From positions 1 through 50,216 of the forward strand of contig NZ_CAKZNK010000117.1 in NCBI RefSeq assembly GCF_937129525.1: a DNA stretch of 50,216 nt. Direction: 5' to 3'. Positions 15,763-24,270 of the stretch are shown here, piece by piece. The position numbers were made by a program, and so were the translations under genes. The stretch comes from an uncultured Chloroflexus sp. Its GTDB lineage: Bacteria; Chloroflexota; Chloroflexia; Chloroflexales; Chloroflexaceae. Under the pieces are notes generated by a model. The model worked only from the letters and a program-made list of their open reading frames with translations, was not told the origin of the DNA and searched no databases. The stretch's first letter is position 1, and each line of letters opens with the position of its first letter.

Positions 15763-17382
15763 ATGCCGGCTACATCACTTGATCAGATCGTGGCGCTGGC
15801 CAAGCGTCGTGGCTTCATCTTTCCCAGTAGCGAGATTTATGGCGGCCTGCAAGGAGTGTATGATTACGGTCCGCTCGGCGTTGAGTTGAAAAATAACATT
15901 ATCGCGGATTGGTGGCGCACTAACGTCTACGAACGCGATGATATGGAAGGTCTCGATGCCGCGATTTTGATGAATCGGCTGGTCTGGAAGTATTCCGGTC
16001 ACGAAGAGACGTTCAATGATCCGCTGGTCGATTGCCGTACCTGCAAGATGCGCTGGCGGGCAGACCATATTCATGGCGTCTGTCCGAACTGTGGTTCGCG
16101 TGACCTGACCGAACCGCGCCCATTCAATATGATGTTTCGGACTCAGATTGGGCCGGTCGCCGATAGCGGCTCCTTTGCCTACTTGCGACCAGAAACGGCG
16201 CAAGGCATCTTTGTTAACTTCGCCAATGTACTGACGACCACGGCGCGTAAGTTGCCGTTTGGGATCGCGCAGGTAGGGAAGGCGTTTCGCAACGAGATCA
16301 ACCCGCGCAATTTCCTCTTCCGCGTGCGTGAATTCGAGCAGATGGAGATCGAATATTTTGTGATGCCCGGCACTGACGAAGAGTGGCATCAGCGCTGGCT
16401 GGAGGATCGCCTGAAGTGGTGGGAGCAGATTGGGATCCCGCGGAGTCGAATCACGATCTACGATGTGCCGGCTGATGAGCTGGCTCACTACTCGAAACGC
16501 ACCTTCGATCTGATGTACGATTACCCCAATATTGGGGTGCAGGAGATTGAGGGGATTGCAAACCGAACCGACTACGATCTCGGTTCCCATAGCAAAGATC
16601 AGGCTCAGCTCAATCTGACCGCCCGTGTCAACCACAACGAAGACAGTATTGCTCGCCTCACCTATTTCGATCAGGCGAGTGGTCGTCACCTCGTGCCTTA
16701 CGTGATCGAACCCTCAGCGGGTGTGGGGCGCTGTATGCTGGCGGTGTTGTGTGAGGGATATGCTGAGGAGTTGACTAAGGCGCCGCCGGCTGAGCGGCTG
16801 GCAGCAGTCGGTGAGGCGTTGCAGTCATTCCTGAAGTCGGTTGGGCGCAATGAGAAGCTCAGCGGCGAGGCGCGCGATGCTATTCTGGCTCGCGGTCAGG
16901 AGCTGGCTCAGGCGCTAACCGAACGTTTGCCTGAAGTTGAGCAGTTGCTGGCAATGCCCGGCGCCGATCAGATTGAAGTGGGTAAAAAGCTGCGCGGCCA
17001 GGCCCAGCCACTGATCGATGAGCATTACCGCACCGTATTGCGGCTCAAGCCGCGGCTGGCGCCGATCAAAGTGGCGGTCTTTCCGCTTAAGCGCAATCAC
17101 GATCAGCTTGTTGCCACTGCTAAAGCGGTGCGGCGGCAGTTGCAGACAGGCGGCGAGATGCGAACTATTTATGATGATACCGGGGCCATCGGCAAGCTCT
17201 ACCGCCGCCAGGATGAGATCGGCACACCGTTTTGCATCACGGTCGATTTTGATACGATTGGTCAGGGTAAAGACCCGGCATTAGCCGGAACGGTGACGGT
17301 ACGTGATCGCGATACTATGACTCAAGAGCGTGTGCCGATTGCCGAATTAGAAGGATATTTGCGCGAAAAAGTGCGCGGGTAA
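15763..17382 (+). CDS. glyS: Glycyl-tRNA synthetase, single-chain alpha2 type
   Basis: The 539-residue class II aminoacyl-tRNA synthetase charges tRNA-Gly with glycine. It starts at the ATG after AAGGAGGAAGG (the frame opens 18 bp earlier at an ATG without a suitable site). Seen in order: [20 protein letters not shown], the zinc-binding CRTCKM ... CPNCGS insertion, class II motif 2 around [14 protein letters not shown], the glycine-pocket region [10 protein letters not shown], motif 3 around [14 protein letters not shown], and the anticodon-binding domain ([19 protein letters not shown]). Between motif 3 and the anticodon domain is a helical insertion (about residues 335-425). It is the eukaryote/archaea-like homodimer form. 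It is controlled by the T-box upstream. Confidence 0.97.
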   Translation: MPATSLDQIVALAKRRGFIFPSSEIYGGLQGVYDYGPLGVELKNNIIADWWRTNVYERDDMEGLDAAILMNRLVWKYSGHEETFNDPLVDCRTCKMRWRADHIHGVCPNCGSRDLTEPRPFNMMFRTQIGPVADSGSFAYLRPETAQGIFVNFANVLTTTARKLPFGIAQVGKAFRNEINPRNFLFRVREFEQMEIEYFVMPGTDEEWHQRWLEDRLKWWEQIGIPRSRITIYDVPADELAHYSKRTFDLMYDYPNIGVQEIEGIANRTDYDLGSHSKDQAQLNLTARVNHNEDSIARLTYFDQASGRHLVPYVIEPSAGVGRCMLAVLCEGYAEELTKAPPAERLAAVGEALQSFLKSVGRNEKLSGEARDAILARGQELAQALTERLPEVEQLLAMPGADQIEVGKKLRGQAQPLIDEHYRTVLRLKPRLAPIKVAVFPLKRNHDQLVATAKAVRRQLQTGGEMRTIYDDTGAIGKLYRRQDEIGTPFCITVDFDTIGQGKDPALAGTVTVRDRDTMTQERVPIAELEGYLREKVRG

Positions 17383-17440
17383 TCGGTGATCTCGGGTTGT
17401 GTTGAGCGCCGAATGAGAAGGATACTTGCGCGACAAAGTG
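17341..17440 (+). repeat. Decayed tandem copy of the glyS 3' end
   Basis: Bases 17341-17373 (the last codons of glyS) reappear at 17408-17440, 67 bp downstream, with 30 of 33 positions identical. The copy is out of use: its frame holds a TGA where the gene has TTA. A shared GGTGAT follows both. Confidence 0.85.
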
Positions 17441-17456
17441 GGTGATACATTGTTGC

Positions 17457-17483
17457 GACCGGCGTAGCCGCGCTGCGCCGGTC
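17457..17483. terminator. Bidirectional terminator, glyS / sulfite-oxidase-like gene
   Basis: An 8-bp GC-rich stem (17457-17464 with 17476-17483) is followed by AACCTTTT. It lies between convergent genes. Confidence 0.7.
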
Positions 17484-17504
17484 AACCTTTTGCTCAAAAC
17501 AGCT

Positions 17505-18434
17505 TCAATTGATATTGAGCTGCCATTGACGTATCACACTCTGGCCGTGATAGTCAGTCACCCTCACGGCAAGCAGATGGTGGTTGCCAAGAGGTGGCCC
17601 GTGATAAACGAAGCGTCGCCAGGCTCGCGGTCCAAGATCGCAATCGAGGATTGCCTCTTCCCATGAACCCTCATCGAGCGACAGAGACACCTGCGCAACA
17701 CCGCGCGCAGCAGACCATGCCACGCCGCGCAACGGTTGCGAACGATTGTGAAGGTGCGCGACCTCGGCGAGATTAAAGAGCTGGCAATCGATCTCCAATT
17801 CACCACTGAGATGCGCTTCCGGCGGAGCTGAATCTGCCGATAGCAGCGTAATGCGCTTAATCCATTTGACCCAGTACGTACCGGCCCACCCCGGCACAAC
17901 CAGCCGCACCGGCCCGCCGTGGATTGCCGGCAAGGGTTGCCCATTGACGGCATACGCCAGCATGCCGTCTTGCCAGAGTTTGGCGATGGGCAGATACCGC
18001 GCGATAGGTTGAGGACCGTAACTCCAGCAGGCCGCGAAGCTGGCCTGGGGTTTAACGCCGGCTGCGGAGAGAAAGAGCGCCACTGGCGCGCCGATCCACT
18101 CAGCATTGGCTATGGCCGCATGGCTGTCACGGTCGTGCCGACTCCCGATCAAGGCGGCAAACATACTGCTCAGTGGCTGGCGGTATAAATCGTGGTAGTC
18201 GATAGTCAGTGGATGTCGCACCAGACCATCGATCGATAATTCCCAATTGGTAGGATGAAGGTCAGGGACTGGTTGTTGGTTACGCGCGAACATGTGATCG
18301 AGCGCAGTGACAGCTTCGTCCAGGATCGAAAGAGATGGATCAAATTTAAGCTGGCCGTCAGTATGCCGAAGCAGGCCGGTGTCTTTGATAGATGGCGGCG
18401 CCGGGAACGGTTTGTTAATTGTACTTGTTGACAT
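17505..18434 (-). CDS. Sulfite-oxidase-like molybdopterin protein lacking the Mo-ligating Cys
   Basis: The protein has 309 residues when started at the ATG at 18434, after AGGGCATT. It has the sulfite oxidase/nitrate reductase two-domain layout: the N-terminal molybdopterin-binding part with TNWELSIDGLVRHPLTI, SRHDRDSHAAIANAEWIGAP, GGPVRLVVPGWAGTYWVKWI, then a C-terminal Ig-like dimerisation domain (LRGVAWSAARGVAQVSLSLD). No twin-Arg signal is present, so it is cytoplasmic if the start is right. In enzymes of this family a Cys (in LQCAGNRR) binds the metal; here the matching stretch is FAALIGSRHD, with no Cys. It may be inactive or use a different ligand. It is divergent from padR-modABC. Confidence 0.82.
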   Translation of the reverse strand: MSTSTINKPFPAPPSIKDTGLLRHTDGQLKFDPSLSILDEAVTALDHMFARNQQPVPDLHPTNWELSIDGLVRHPLTIDYHDLYRQPLSSMFAALIGSRHDRDSHAAIANAEWIGAPVALFLSAAGVKPQASFAACWSYGPQPIARYLPIAKLWQDGMLAYAVNGQPLPAIHGGPVRLVVPGWAGTYWVKWIKRITLLSADSAPPEAHLSGELEIDCQLFNLAEVAHLHNRSQPLRGVAWSAARGVAQVSLSLDEGSWEEAILDCDLGPRAWRRFVYHGPPLGNHHLLAVRVTDYHGQSVIRQWQLNIN

Positions 18435-18683
18435 AATAATGCCCTGCGCTGGAGAAGCGATCGTAAGCTGGCAGTAGTATATGGCGGCTGCTTGCAAAAA
18501 TGATGAAAAAGGATCATCGTCAGGCTACAAAACGTTTAACAACTGATTTGTCCAGGAGTGTGGAATGCCTGCGCCTCGCGCCACCCATTTGCGTTTTGAC
18601 CAGAGCTTTGCGCGCATGTTGCGGAACGTACCGGGCGGGAAGGGCAGCGCCAGTGCCACGCTGCCTGATGAACTGCGCCGACC

Positions 18684-18713
18684 TTGACGATGGGTAATCG
18701 CTTGCAGTATGAT
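18684..18713 (+). promoter_or_regulatory. Promoter of padR-modABC
   Basis: TTGACG (18684-18689), an 18-bp spacer and TATGAT (18708-18713). The predicted start is about 18720, leaving a leader of about 90 nt to padR. Confidence 0.65.
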
Positions 18714-18720
18714 ACTCATA

Positions 18721-18736
18721 TTGTGAATATTCACAA
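18721..18736. promoter_or_regulatory. Perfect 16-bp palindrome, probable PadR operator
   Basis: TTGTGAATATTCACAA is fully self-complementary and sits right at the predicted transcription start of padR-modABC. A dimeric winged-helix regulator such as the adjacent PadR protein could bind here and block initiation. The assignment to PadR is inferred from position. Confidence 0.6.
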
Positions 18737-18808
18737 AAAGGATATGCGCGCGCTGTCAGGTTGCCTGACCTGCGCAAGCGCAATTGCGTCGGTAGAAGTG
18801 ATACCCGC

Positions 18809-19363
18809 ATGTCGTTGCCGAAACAATCCTTGACGATTGAACTGGCGCTGTTAGGCTTACTGCGTCAGCAACCGATGCATCCATACGAGTTGTTTCGCCA
18901 AATGCAGCAGCGTGATGGCTTAGGTAGCATCTGGCGATTAAAACAGAGCCATCTATATGCCTTGCTCGACCGCTTAGAAGCAGAGGGATATCTCAGCCAT
19001 CACTTTGAGAGTCAAGGCAATCGGCCATGGCGTAAAGTACTCTCGGTGACGGCTCAGGGAGAAACTGTCTTCATCGCGTGGTTAACCACGCCGGTATTCC
19101 ATGGGCGTGATATTCGGCTGGAATTTCTGGCCAAACTGTACTTTGCGCGCCGCGAAGGAAGCGCACTCACTGCGCAATTGCTTGAACGACAGATCGACTC
19201 TTGCCGCCAATGGTTACGTGACACTCATACGCGGATGACTTCGTTACCGGCTGATTCGGTGGAACAGATGGTGCTCAGCTATCGTTTCGGGCAACTACAG
19301 GCGACACTTGCCTGGTTAGAGTCTTGTCGGCAAGCGCTGGTCGAGGTGTCAGAAAACTCATAA
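18809..19363 (+). CDS. PadR family transcriptional regulator
   Basis: The protein has 184 residues from the ATG at 18809; the frame opens 48 bp earlier. The N-terminal winged helix (about residues 8-85) shows the PadR pattern: ALLGLLRQQPMHPYELFRQM, the recognition helix IWRLKQSHLYALLDRLEAEG, and the wing RKVLSVTAQGETVF. The C-terminal helical domain (about 95-180) matches the length of PadR subfamily members with a dimerisation domain. Its stop codon lies 11 bp before modA, so it is probably the first gene of padR-modABC and may repress its own operon through the palindrome at 18721. No ligand is evident; molybdate control is only suggested by context. Confidence 0.88.
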   Translation: MSLPKQSLTIELALLGLLRQQPMHPYELFRQMQQRDGLGSIWRLKQSHLYALLDRLEAEGYLSHHFESQGNRPWRKVLSVTAQGETVFIAWLTTPVFHGRDIRLEFLAKLYFARREGSALTAQLLERQIDSCRQWLRDTHTRMTSLPADSVEQMVLSYRFGQLQATLAWLESCRQALVEVSENS

Positions 19364-19374
19364 GGATGCGCGCG

Positions 19375-20160
19375 ATGCCCCGCTTTCATCTGTTGTTGAT
19401 CGTTCTGTGGGTACTGGTGGGTTGTAGCGCGCCGCGAGCGCCTGTCAGTAGTGAGCTTACGGTTGCGGCTGCTGCCGATCTGACACCGGCATTTCAGGAG
19501 ATCGGCGCTTTGTTTACCGAACGCACCGGCATTCCGGTAGTATTCAATTTTGGTTCAAGCGGTCAACTTGCCCAACAGATCGAACGTGGCGCGCCATTTG
19601 ATCTCTTCTACGCTGCCAATAAGAACTTTATTGAAGATCTGGCTGCGAAAGGGTATGTCGATCCGTCATCAATGAGGGTCTACGCCCAAGGACGCATCAC
19701 GATCTGGACGCGGGCCGATCAATCGTTGCATCCACAGCAATTGCACGATCTCGTTGACCCGGCATATCGGCGCATTGCTATTGCCAATCCCGAACATGCG
19801 CCGTATGGACAGGCAGCGCGGGAAGCGCTTGTGCGGGTCGGAATTTGGGATCAGATTGAGAGTCGACTGGTATTTGGGGAAAATGTGGCTCAGACCCTCA
19901 TGCTGGCTGATACTGGCAATGTTGAAGTAGCCATTGTGGCCCTCTCGCTGAGTGTGCAGAGCAGTGGCTCGTGGGTGCTGATTCCGGCTGAGTTGCATCC
20001 TGAGAATCCCCTGATCCAGATGGTAGCAATTGTTGCCGACTCCAGACAATACGAACGTTCACGCCAGTTTATGGGGTTTGTTGACAGTCCCGCCGGACGC
20101 GAAATTATGCAGAAATACGGTTTTGTTCTACCCGGCGAGATACGTGAATCAGCGAGGTAG
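19375..20160 (+). CDS. modA: Molybdate ABC transporter, substrate-binding lipoprotein ModA
   Basis: The protein has 261 residues from the ATG at 19375, which has AAGGA 8 nt upstream. The N-terminus MPRFHLLLIVLWVLVGCSAP is a lipoprotein signal (lipobox LVGC), so it is anchored on the outside. The mature protein has the ModA pattern: LTVAAAADLTPAFQEIGALF, FNFGSSGQLAQQIERGAPFD, LFYAANKNFIEDL, then IAIANPEHAPYGQAAREAL and the second-lobe TGNVEVAIVALSL. The Ser residues of GSSGQ and the AAADL loop are those that grip the oxyanion in characterised ModA. It captures molybdate or tungstate and passes it to ModB. Confidence 0.93.
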   Translation: MPRFHLLLIVLWVLVGCSAPRAPVSSELTVAAAADLTPAFQEIGALFTERTGIPVVFNFGSSGQLAQQIERGAPFDLFYAANKNFIEDLAAKGYVDPSSMRVYAQGRITIWTRADQSLHPQQLHDLVDPAYRRIAIANPEHAPYGQAAREALVRVGIWDQIESRLVFGENVAQTLMLADTGNVEVAIVALSLSVQSSGSWVLIPAELHPENPLIQMVAIVADSRQYERSRQFMGFVDSPAGREIMQKYGFVLPGEIRESAR

Positions 20161-20166
20161 CGCGAG

Positions 20167-20871
20167 ATGAATTGGCCGGCTTTCTGGCTCTCATTACAGG
20201 TGACGGCGCTGGCAACGTGCGGCATTTTCGTGATTGGTTTGCCAATCGCGATCTGGCTGGCAAGAGTCAAGTTTCCCGGTCAAACGCTTGTCGAGACGGC
20301 GTTGATGTTGCCACTGGTATTACCGCCAAGTGTTGTTGGGTATTATCTGCTGCTCGCTTTAGGGCGGGGTAGTCCGCTGGTAGAATGGTTTCAAATCCGC
20401 ATTCTGTTTTCGTGGCCGGCAGCCGTCGTGGCCGCAGTGGTTGTCGGGTTGCCGCTGATGATTCAGAGCAGCAAAGCTGCGTTGGCGAATGTCGATCTGC
20501 GCCTTGAACAGGCGGCGCGCACGCTGGGCGCGAGCGAATTGCGCATTTTCTTGCGCATCACCCTGCCATTAGCCCGACGCGGTATCATCGCCGGCATCGT
20601 ATTGGGTGGGGCGCGCGCTTTGGGCGAGTTTGGCGCTACCCTAATGGTGACCGGCAATATTCCTGGTCGCACTCAGACATTGCCGGTGGCGATTTATGAC
20701 GCAGTGCAGGCGCAGCGTTATGCCGATGCCCATCTGATGGTGTTGGTGATGACGGCGATAGCGTTTGTGGGATTGTGGTGGGTGCGTCAATTGGAACGCG
20801 CTCGTCCGCTGCGGTCTTCTCCGGTGGTGACCGAGCAGGGAGAAGAGGATGCAACCGCGTTTGCGCGTTGA
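20167..20871 (+). CDS. modB: Molybdate ABC transporter permease ModB
   Basis: The 234-residue inner-membrane permease has five to six hydrophobic helices, for example WLSLQVTALATCGIFVIGLP, LVETALMLPLVLPPSVVGYY and AGIVLGGARALGEFGATLMV. The EAA loop that contacts the ATPase reads QAARTLGASELRIFLRITLP, close to the family consensus. The start is an ATG 6 bp after the modA stop; the 3' end overlaps modC by 23 bp in another frame, so the subunits are probably co-translated. The length is normal for ModB. Confidence 0.95.
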   Translation: MNWPAFWLSLQVTALATCGIFVIGLPIAIWLARVKFPGQTLVETALMLPLVLPPSVVGYYLLLALGRGSPLVEWFQIRILFSWPAAVVAAVVVGLPLMIQSSKAALANVDLRLEQAARTLGASELRIFLRITLPLARRGIIAGIVLGGARALGEFGATLMVTGNIPGRTQTLPVAIYDAVQAQRYADAHLMVLVMTAIAFVGLWWVRQLERARPLRSSPVVTEQGEEDATAFAR

Positions 20872-22003
20872 GCTTCGGCGACGACTTGATCAGCTCCAGC
20901 TCGATATTCGCTTCGAGATGGGTAGCGAGATCCTGGTACTGTTTGGTCCGTCTGGCGCCGGCAAGACCCAGACGTTACAGGCGATTGCCGGTCTGATGAC
21001 GCCTGATGAGGGTTTGATTTGTCTCAATGATACGATCCTGTTTCGTCGCCAGTCTGGTTCTCCGGCGATCAATCTGCCGCCGCGCCGACGCCGGATCGGG
21101 TATGTCTTCCAGCATAATGCCCTCTTTCCCCATATGACGGCGCTGGACAATGTAGCCTTTCCGCTGGGGAATGGCGCTCAGGCGCGCCGCCGCGCCTATG
21201 ACTTGCTCGAACGGATGCATCTGGCTCACCTGGCCTGGCGCAAACCACACGAATTGTCAGGCGGGCAACAGCAACGGGTTGCCATTGCTCGCGCGCTGGC
21301 GACCGAGTCACCTGTCATTCTGTTCGATGAGTCATTCTCGGCGCTTGATCAGCCGGTGCGCGATCGACTGCACGCTGATCTGCGCGCATTGCAAGCCGAG
21401 CGTGATCTGGTAGTGATCTATGTCACCCACAATCTCAATGACGCCTTTGCTATCGGTCATCGGATAGCTATTGTGCGCGAGGGGCGGATTGAGCAGATCG
21501 GTTCACTTCCCGAGGTGTGTCGATATCCAATCAATGTGCGAGTGGCACAGCTTCTTGGCCTGACCAACATCATTCGCGCTCGTGTGATCAGGCGCGATCT
21601 GGAAGGGGTCTGGCTTGATTGGCAAGGCTGGCAGATCGCAGCCGCTCTGCCGGCGCAGCCGCCAACGCCCGGCACTGTGGTTACTGCCTTCATTCGACCG
21701 GAAGAAATCAGGCTGGTCTATCCAGATCGACCATTGCATCGCTTCGCGGGCCATAATCTGTTGCCGGGGCGAATTATTGAGCGGCGACCGGGCTGGCGTC
21801 TATATTATTTGCAGGTTGCAGTAGGGGAAACGGCGCTGGAGATCGCTCATCCCTACGCTGCCTACGCCGATCTTGAAACCGGCTTGGGTTGTCATGTGCA
21901 GATCGGATTTCGCCCTGAAAGTGTTATTATCATTCCAGATGGTGGAACGACGGAGGCGAGCGCGCAGGTTGCAGACCATCCATCGCTTTGTCATCGCGCT
22001 TGA
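20849..22003 (+). CDS. modC: Molybdate ABC transporter ATP-binding protein ModC
   Basis: The protein has 384 residues. The ABC domain (residues 1-235) has Walker A GPSGAGKT, Q-loop VFQHNALFPHMTALDN, signature LSGGQQQRVAIARAL, Walker B VILFDESFSALD (Ser where Pro is common after DE) and the switch His in VIYVTHN. The C-terminal part (about 250-370) resembles a TOBE/MOP-type domain (AQLLGLTNIIRARVI, VVTAFIRPEEIRL, VQIGFRPESVIII), which in this family binds molybdate and adjusts ATPase activity. It starts at an ATG after GGGAGAAGAGG inside modB. A stem-loop follows at 22021-22041. Confidence 0.95.
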   Translation: MQPRLRVELRRRLDQLQLDIRFEMGSEILVLFGPSGAGKTQTLQAIAGLMTPDEGLICLNDTILFRRQSGSPAINLPPRRRRIGYVFQHNALFPHMTALDNVAFPLGNGAQARRRAYDLLERMHLAHLAWRKPHELSGGQQQRVAIARALATESPVILFDESFSALDQPVRDRLHADLRALQAERDLVVIYVTHNLNDAFAIGHRIAIVREGRIEQIGSLPEVCRYPINVRVAQLLGLTNIIRARVIRRDLEGVWLDWQGWQIAAALPAQPPTPGTVVTAFIRPEEIRLVYPDRPLHRFAGHNLLPGRIIERRPGWRLYYLQVAVGETALEIAHPYAAYADLETGLGCHVQIGFRPESVIIIPDGGTTEASAQVADHPSLCHRA

Positions 22004-22020
22004 TGGTAAGGCCATGAATG

Positions 22021-22041
22021 GCGCGAGCGCGACGCTCGCGC
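22021..22041 (+). terminator. Hairpin after modC
   Basis: A 9-bp very GC-rich stem (22021-22029 with 22033-22041) and a 3-nt loop, without a T tract. It may terminate padR-modABC or form a stable mRNA end. Confidence 0.55.
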
Positions 22042-22071
22042 GCCAGCAGTCTCAATTAGGAGTCATTGTCA

Positions 22072-22719
22072 ATGATCTACGACCTGACTCGCCCATTGCA
22101 CACGAATATGCCGGTGTATCCTGGCGATCCCGCCGTGCAGATCAATGCACTGATCGATCCACCCTGGCAGATCAGCGCATTGCGTCTGGGAAGTCATAGC
22201 GGCACGCATCTCGACGCGCCGCGCCACCGTTTCGCCGATGGTGTCAGCGTTGAGGCGATCCCTGTCGAGCGATTTATCGGGCCGGGGCTGGTGATTGATG
22301 CGCGGGGTTACCCGGCCAATGCCGCAATTGACCCGGCAGTGCTAGACGGCTACAATCTCCAGCCGGGGATGATAGTTGTGATCCGCACCGGTTGGGAAGA
22401 GTATTGGAGCCGGGATGAGTATTTCCGCCATCCCTATCTGAGCGCAACACTGGCGCAGGCGCTGGCCCAACGTGGCGTGACCCTGGTCGGGATCGACGCC
22501 TTGAGCGTTGACTCAACGGTTGATGGTGGTGATGCCGCCCATGTGACATTGCTGAGTCAGCAGGTGCTCATTGTGGAAAACCTCTGTAACCTCGCTGCGC
22601 TCGTGTGCGGTGAGCGCTACACCTTTGCCTTCTTGCCGCTTCCGCTGGTTGCTGCCGACGGATCGCCGGTGCGCGCGCTGGCCTGGTCGGCAACCGATTT
22701 TGTTTCCCCACTCCGGTAG
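22072..22719 (+). CDS. Cyclase-family / kynurenine-formamidase-like metal hydrolase
   Basis: The protein has 215 residues from the ATG at 22072, which has AGGAG upstream; a TTG two codons earlier is possible. It is a member of the cyclase family (arylformamidase-like; COG1878) with the metal-binding HSGTHLDAPRH motif, the N-terminal DLTRPLHTNMPVYPGDP, and the downstream IDALSVDS and RYTFAFLPLPL. Known members hydrolyse N-formylkynurenine or related amides and esters. No tryptophan catabolism genes lie nearby, so the substrate is unknown. It follows modC after a hairpin and is probably separate. Confidence 0.88.
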   Translation: MIYDLTRPLHTNMPVYPGDPAVQINALIDPPWQISALRLGSHSGTHLDAPRHRFADGVSVEAIPVERFIGPGLVIDARGYPANAAIDPAVLDGYNLQPGMIVVIRTGWEEYWSRDEYFRHPYLSATLAQALAQRGVTLVGIDALSVDSTVDGGDAAHVTLLSQQVLIVENLCNLAALVCGERYTFAFLPLPLVAADGSPVRALAWSATDFVSPLR

Positions 22720-22972
22720 CGACGCTGCGTTTCCTGTTACTACCCCGGTCTGATTGCTGATTCTGGCGCACTGGAAACATCATCGCCAGGGCAATAGCGC
22801 AAAAAATCTCCCTGTTCTCTGCCGCTGATGCCTGTTGTCAGGTATGATATGAGTGAGCTGATTTCGGTGTTGCTCGAAGGGTACTTCATATTTCGACGCG
22901 ATAGGGTAATTGAGGCTTACGGTTACCGATGACGGATGGCGTGAAATGAGATTATGACGGTGAGGTGAATAT

Positions 22973-23014
22973 ATGTTTGCGCCAGGACAAGATGTTTTTC
23001 TATGCAAACGATGA
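22973..23014 (+). CDS. 13-residue leader peptide overlapping the diguanylate cyclase start
   Basis: A short frame, ATG at 22973 to TGA at 23012-23014, follows GGTGAGGTGA, a better ribosome site than any before the cyclase gene. Its stop overlaps an in-frame ATG of the cyclase (23011) as ATGA. This suggests translational coupling. It is an inference from sequence layout only. Confidence 0.35.
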   Translation: MFAPGQDVFLCKR

Positions 23015-24111
23015 TTGAACAAGAACGCAACCGTTTCGATCAGCAACGGCGTCGCACATACCAGATCGCTGGTTCGCTTGGCATTCTCCTGGTAGCGTTT
23101 GATATTATCAACCTGATCTTCGATCAGGTTCAACCGCTCTGGGTTCGACTCATTTACATCGGCAATGATCTGGCGCTGATCGGTGTGTCGCTCGCTGTGA
23201 TCTGGATGGTGACCTTCCGGCGTGGCAGGCTGGTGACAGTTGAGCGATTCACGTTTATTGTCTTTAGCGCCGAGTCGCTCCTCTTCAATGGTATTGTGCC
23301 GCCGATTCTCGGTCAGACCCTCACGCAGTTGCAGCAACAGACTATCAATGATGACATCTGGTTTTTGTTGATGATCTGCACGTTAGGGTTTCATCTCTTT
23401 CGCCATCGTACCGGTCTCATAATTGTCGCTGGCCTGTATGGCGTATCGATTGCGATTGTTGCCGGCCAGATAACACTGGCCGGAATACGTGGGATCGACA
23501 TTGGTCCGGGATTGCAGGCATTGCAAATTTACGGTATGGGCGCACTCTTTCTCTGCTTGATCTACATTGTCAGTCGTTATCGATCCCAATCACAACGCTT
23601 GCAGATCGAGTATGAACTGGTCGAAACATGGGCATTTATCGATATGCTCACCGGCGTTGCCAACCGTCGCCGGGGTGAACAGGTTTTGGTAGAAGCAATT
23701 GCTCATAGCCGGCGCTACAACGAACCGTTGACCATCTGCCTGTGGGATCTCGATTATTTCAAGCGCATTAACGACACGTATGGTCATGCGGAAGGCGATC
23801 AGGTGTTGCGTCGGGTGGCGCAACTGGCGCAGGCCACCATTCGTGAAACCGACACCATTGCGCGCTGGGGTGGCGAGGAATTCTGTTTGCTGTTACCTCG
23901 CACCCGCCAGACTGAAGCTGAAGCCTTGATCAACCGTCTGCGCCGCGAGATCATGGCTAAAATTACCCTGCGAAATCAGCCGGTCACCGCCAGCTTTGGC
24001 ATCGCCGAATATCGCGCAACTGACGATCTGCAGAGTCTGCTGGCGCGGGCTGACGAGGCGCTCTACGTTGCCAAAGTGTCCGGTCGCAATCGAGTGTGGG
24101 TGGCCGCGTGA
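23002..24111 (+). CDS. Membrane diguanylate cyclase (GGDEF)
   Basis: The protein has 369 residues (366 if started at 23011). The N-terminal half has six probable membrane helices (from SLGILLVAFDIINLIFDQVQ through IYGMGALFLCLIYIVSRYR), forming an unassigned membrane sensor. The C-terminal GGDEF domain (about residues 205-365) makes cyclic di-GMP from two GTP: LTGVANRRRGEQV, LWDLDYFKRINDTYGHAEGD, the active site ARWGGEEFCLLLPR, and the inhibitory I-site RETD five residues before GGEEF. The domain therefore looks active and feedback-inhibited. There is no EAL domain. It is not linked to an obvious c-di-GMP effector here. Confidence 0.93.
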   Translation: MQTMIEQERNRFDQQRRRTYQIAGSLGILLVAFDIINLIFDQVQPLWVRLIYIGNDLALIGVSLAVIWMVTFRRGRLVTVERFTFIVFSAESLLFNGIVPPILGQTLTQLQQQTINDDIWFLLMICTLGFHLFRHRTGLIIVAGLYGVSIAIVAGQITLAGIRGIDIGPGLQALQIYGMGALFLCLIYIVSRYRSQSQRLQIEYELVETWAFIDMLTGVANRRRGEQVLVEAIAHSRRYNEPLTICLWDLDYFKRINDTYGHAEGDQVLRRVAQLAQATIRETDTIARWGGEEFCLLLPRTRQTEAEALINRLRREIMAKITLRNQPVTASFGIAEYRATDDLQSLLARADEALYVAKVSGRNRVWVAA

Positions 24112-24231
24112 TTACCTGCTCTGCGCCATACAGGGAGGAGCTACGTTTGACGCAGGTGGTCTGATCATCGCTGAAACAGTCGTGAATCAGCGAGATGTCG
24201 GCGCAATGGTAGCGCGAATACAAGATGTTGA

Positions 24232-24240
24232 TGCTATAAT
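24232..24240 (+). promoter_or_regulatory. Extended -10 promoter of the translin-family gene
   Basis: TATAAT at 24235-24240 is preceded by TGC, an extended -10, about 30 bp before the ATG at 24271. No good -35 is present. Confidence 0.55.
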
Positions 24241-24270
24241 ACAATACCTTCAGCGAGCGAGAGGTTGAGT

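Larger units (their letters stand above)
18435..18808. other. Divergent regulatory spacer, oxidoreductase / padR-modABC
   Basis: This 374-bp stretch holds no gene I can support. It contains the padR promoter (18684-18713) and palindrome (18721-18736). A short frame at 18500-18697 has no family resemblance or Shine-Dalgarno sequence. Confidence 0.6.

Noticed and set aside
15775-16689. 304-residue open frame on the minus strand inside glyS
   Set aside because: It lies fully antisense to a well-supported synthetase gene, has no ribosome site and no family resemblance; long antisense frames arise from the codon bias of GC-rich genes.
22780-23337. 185-residue minus-strand frame before and inside the diguanylate cyclase gene
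   Set aside because: It has no ribosome site or family pattern, and its 5' half is antisense to the cyclase. The non-overlapping half could be checked, but nothing supports it.
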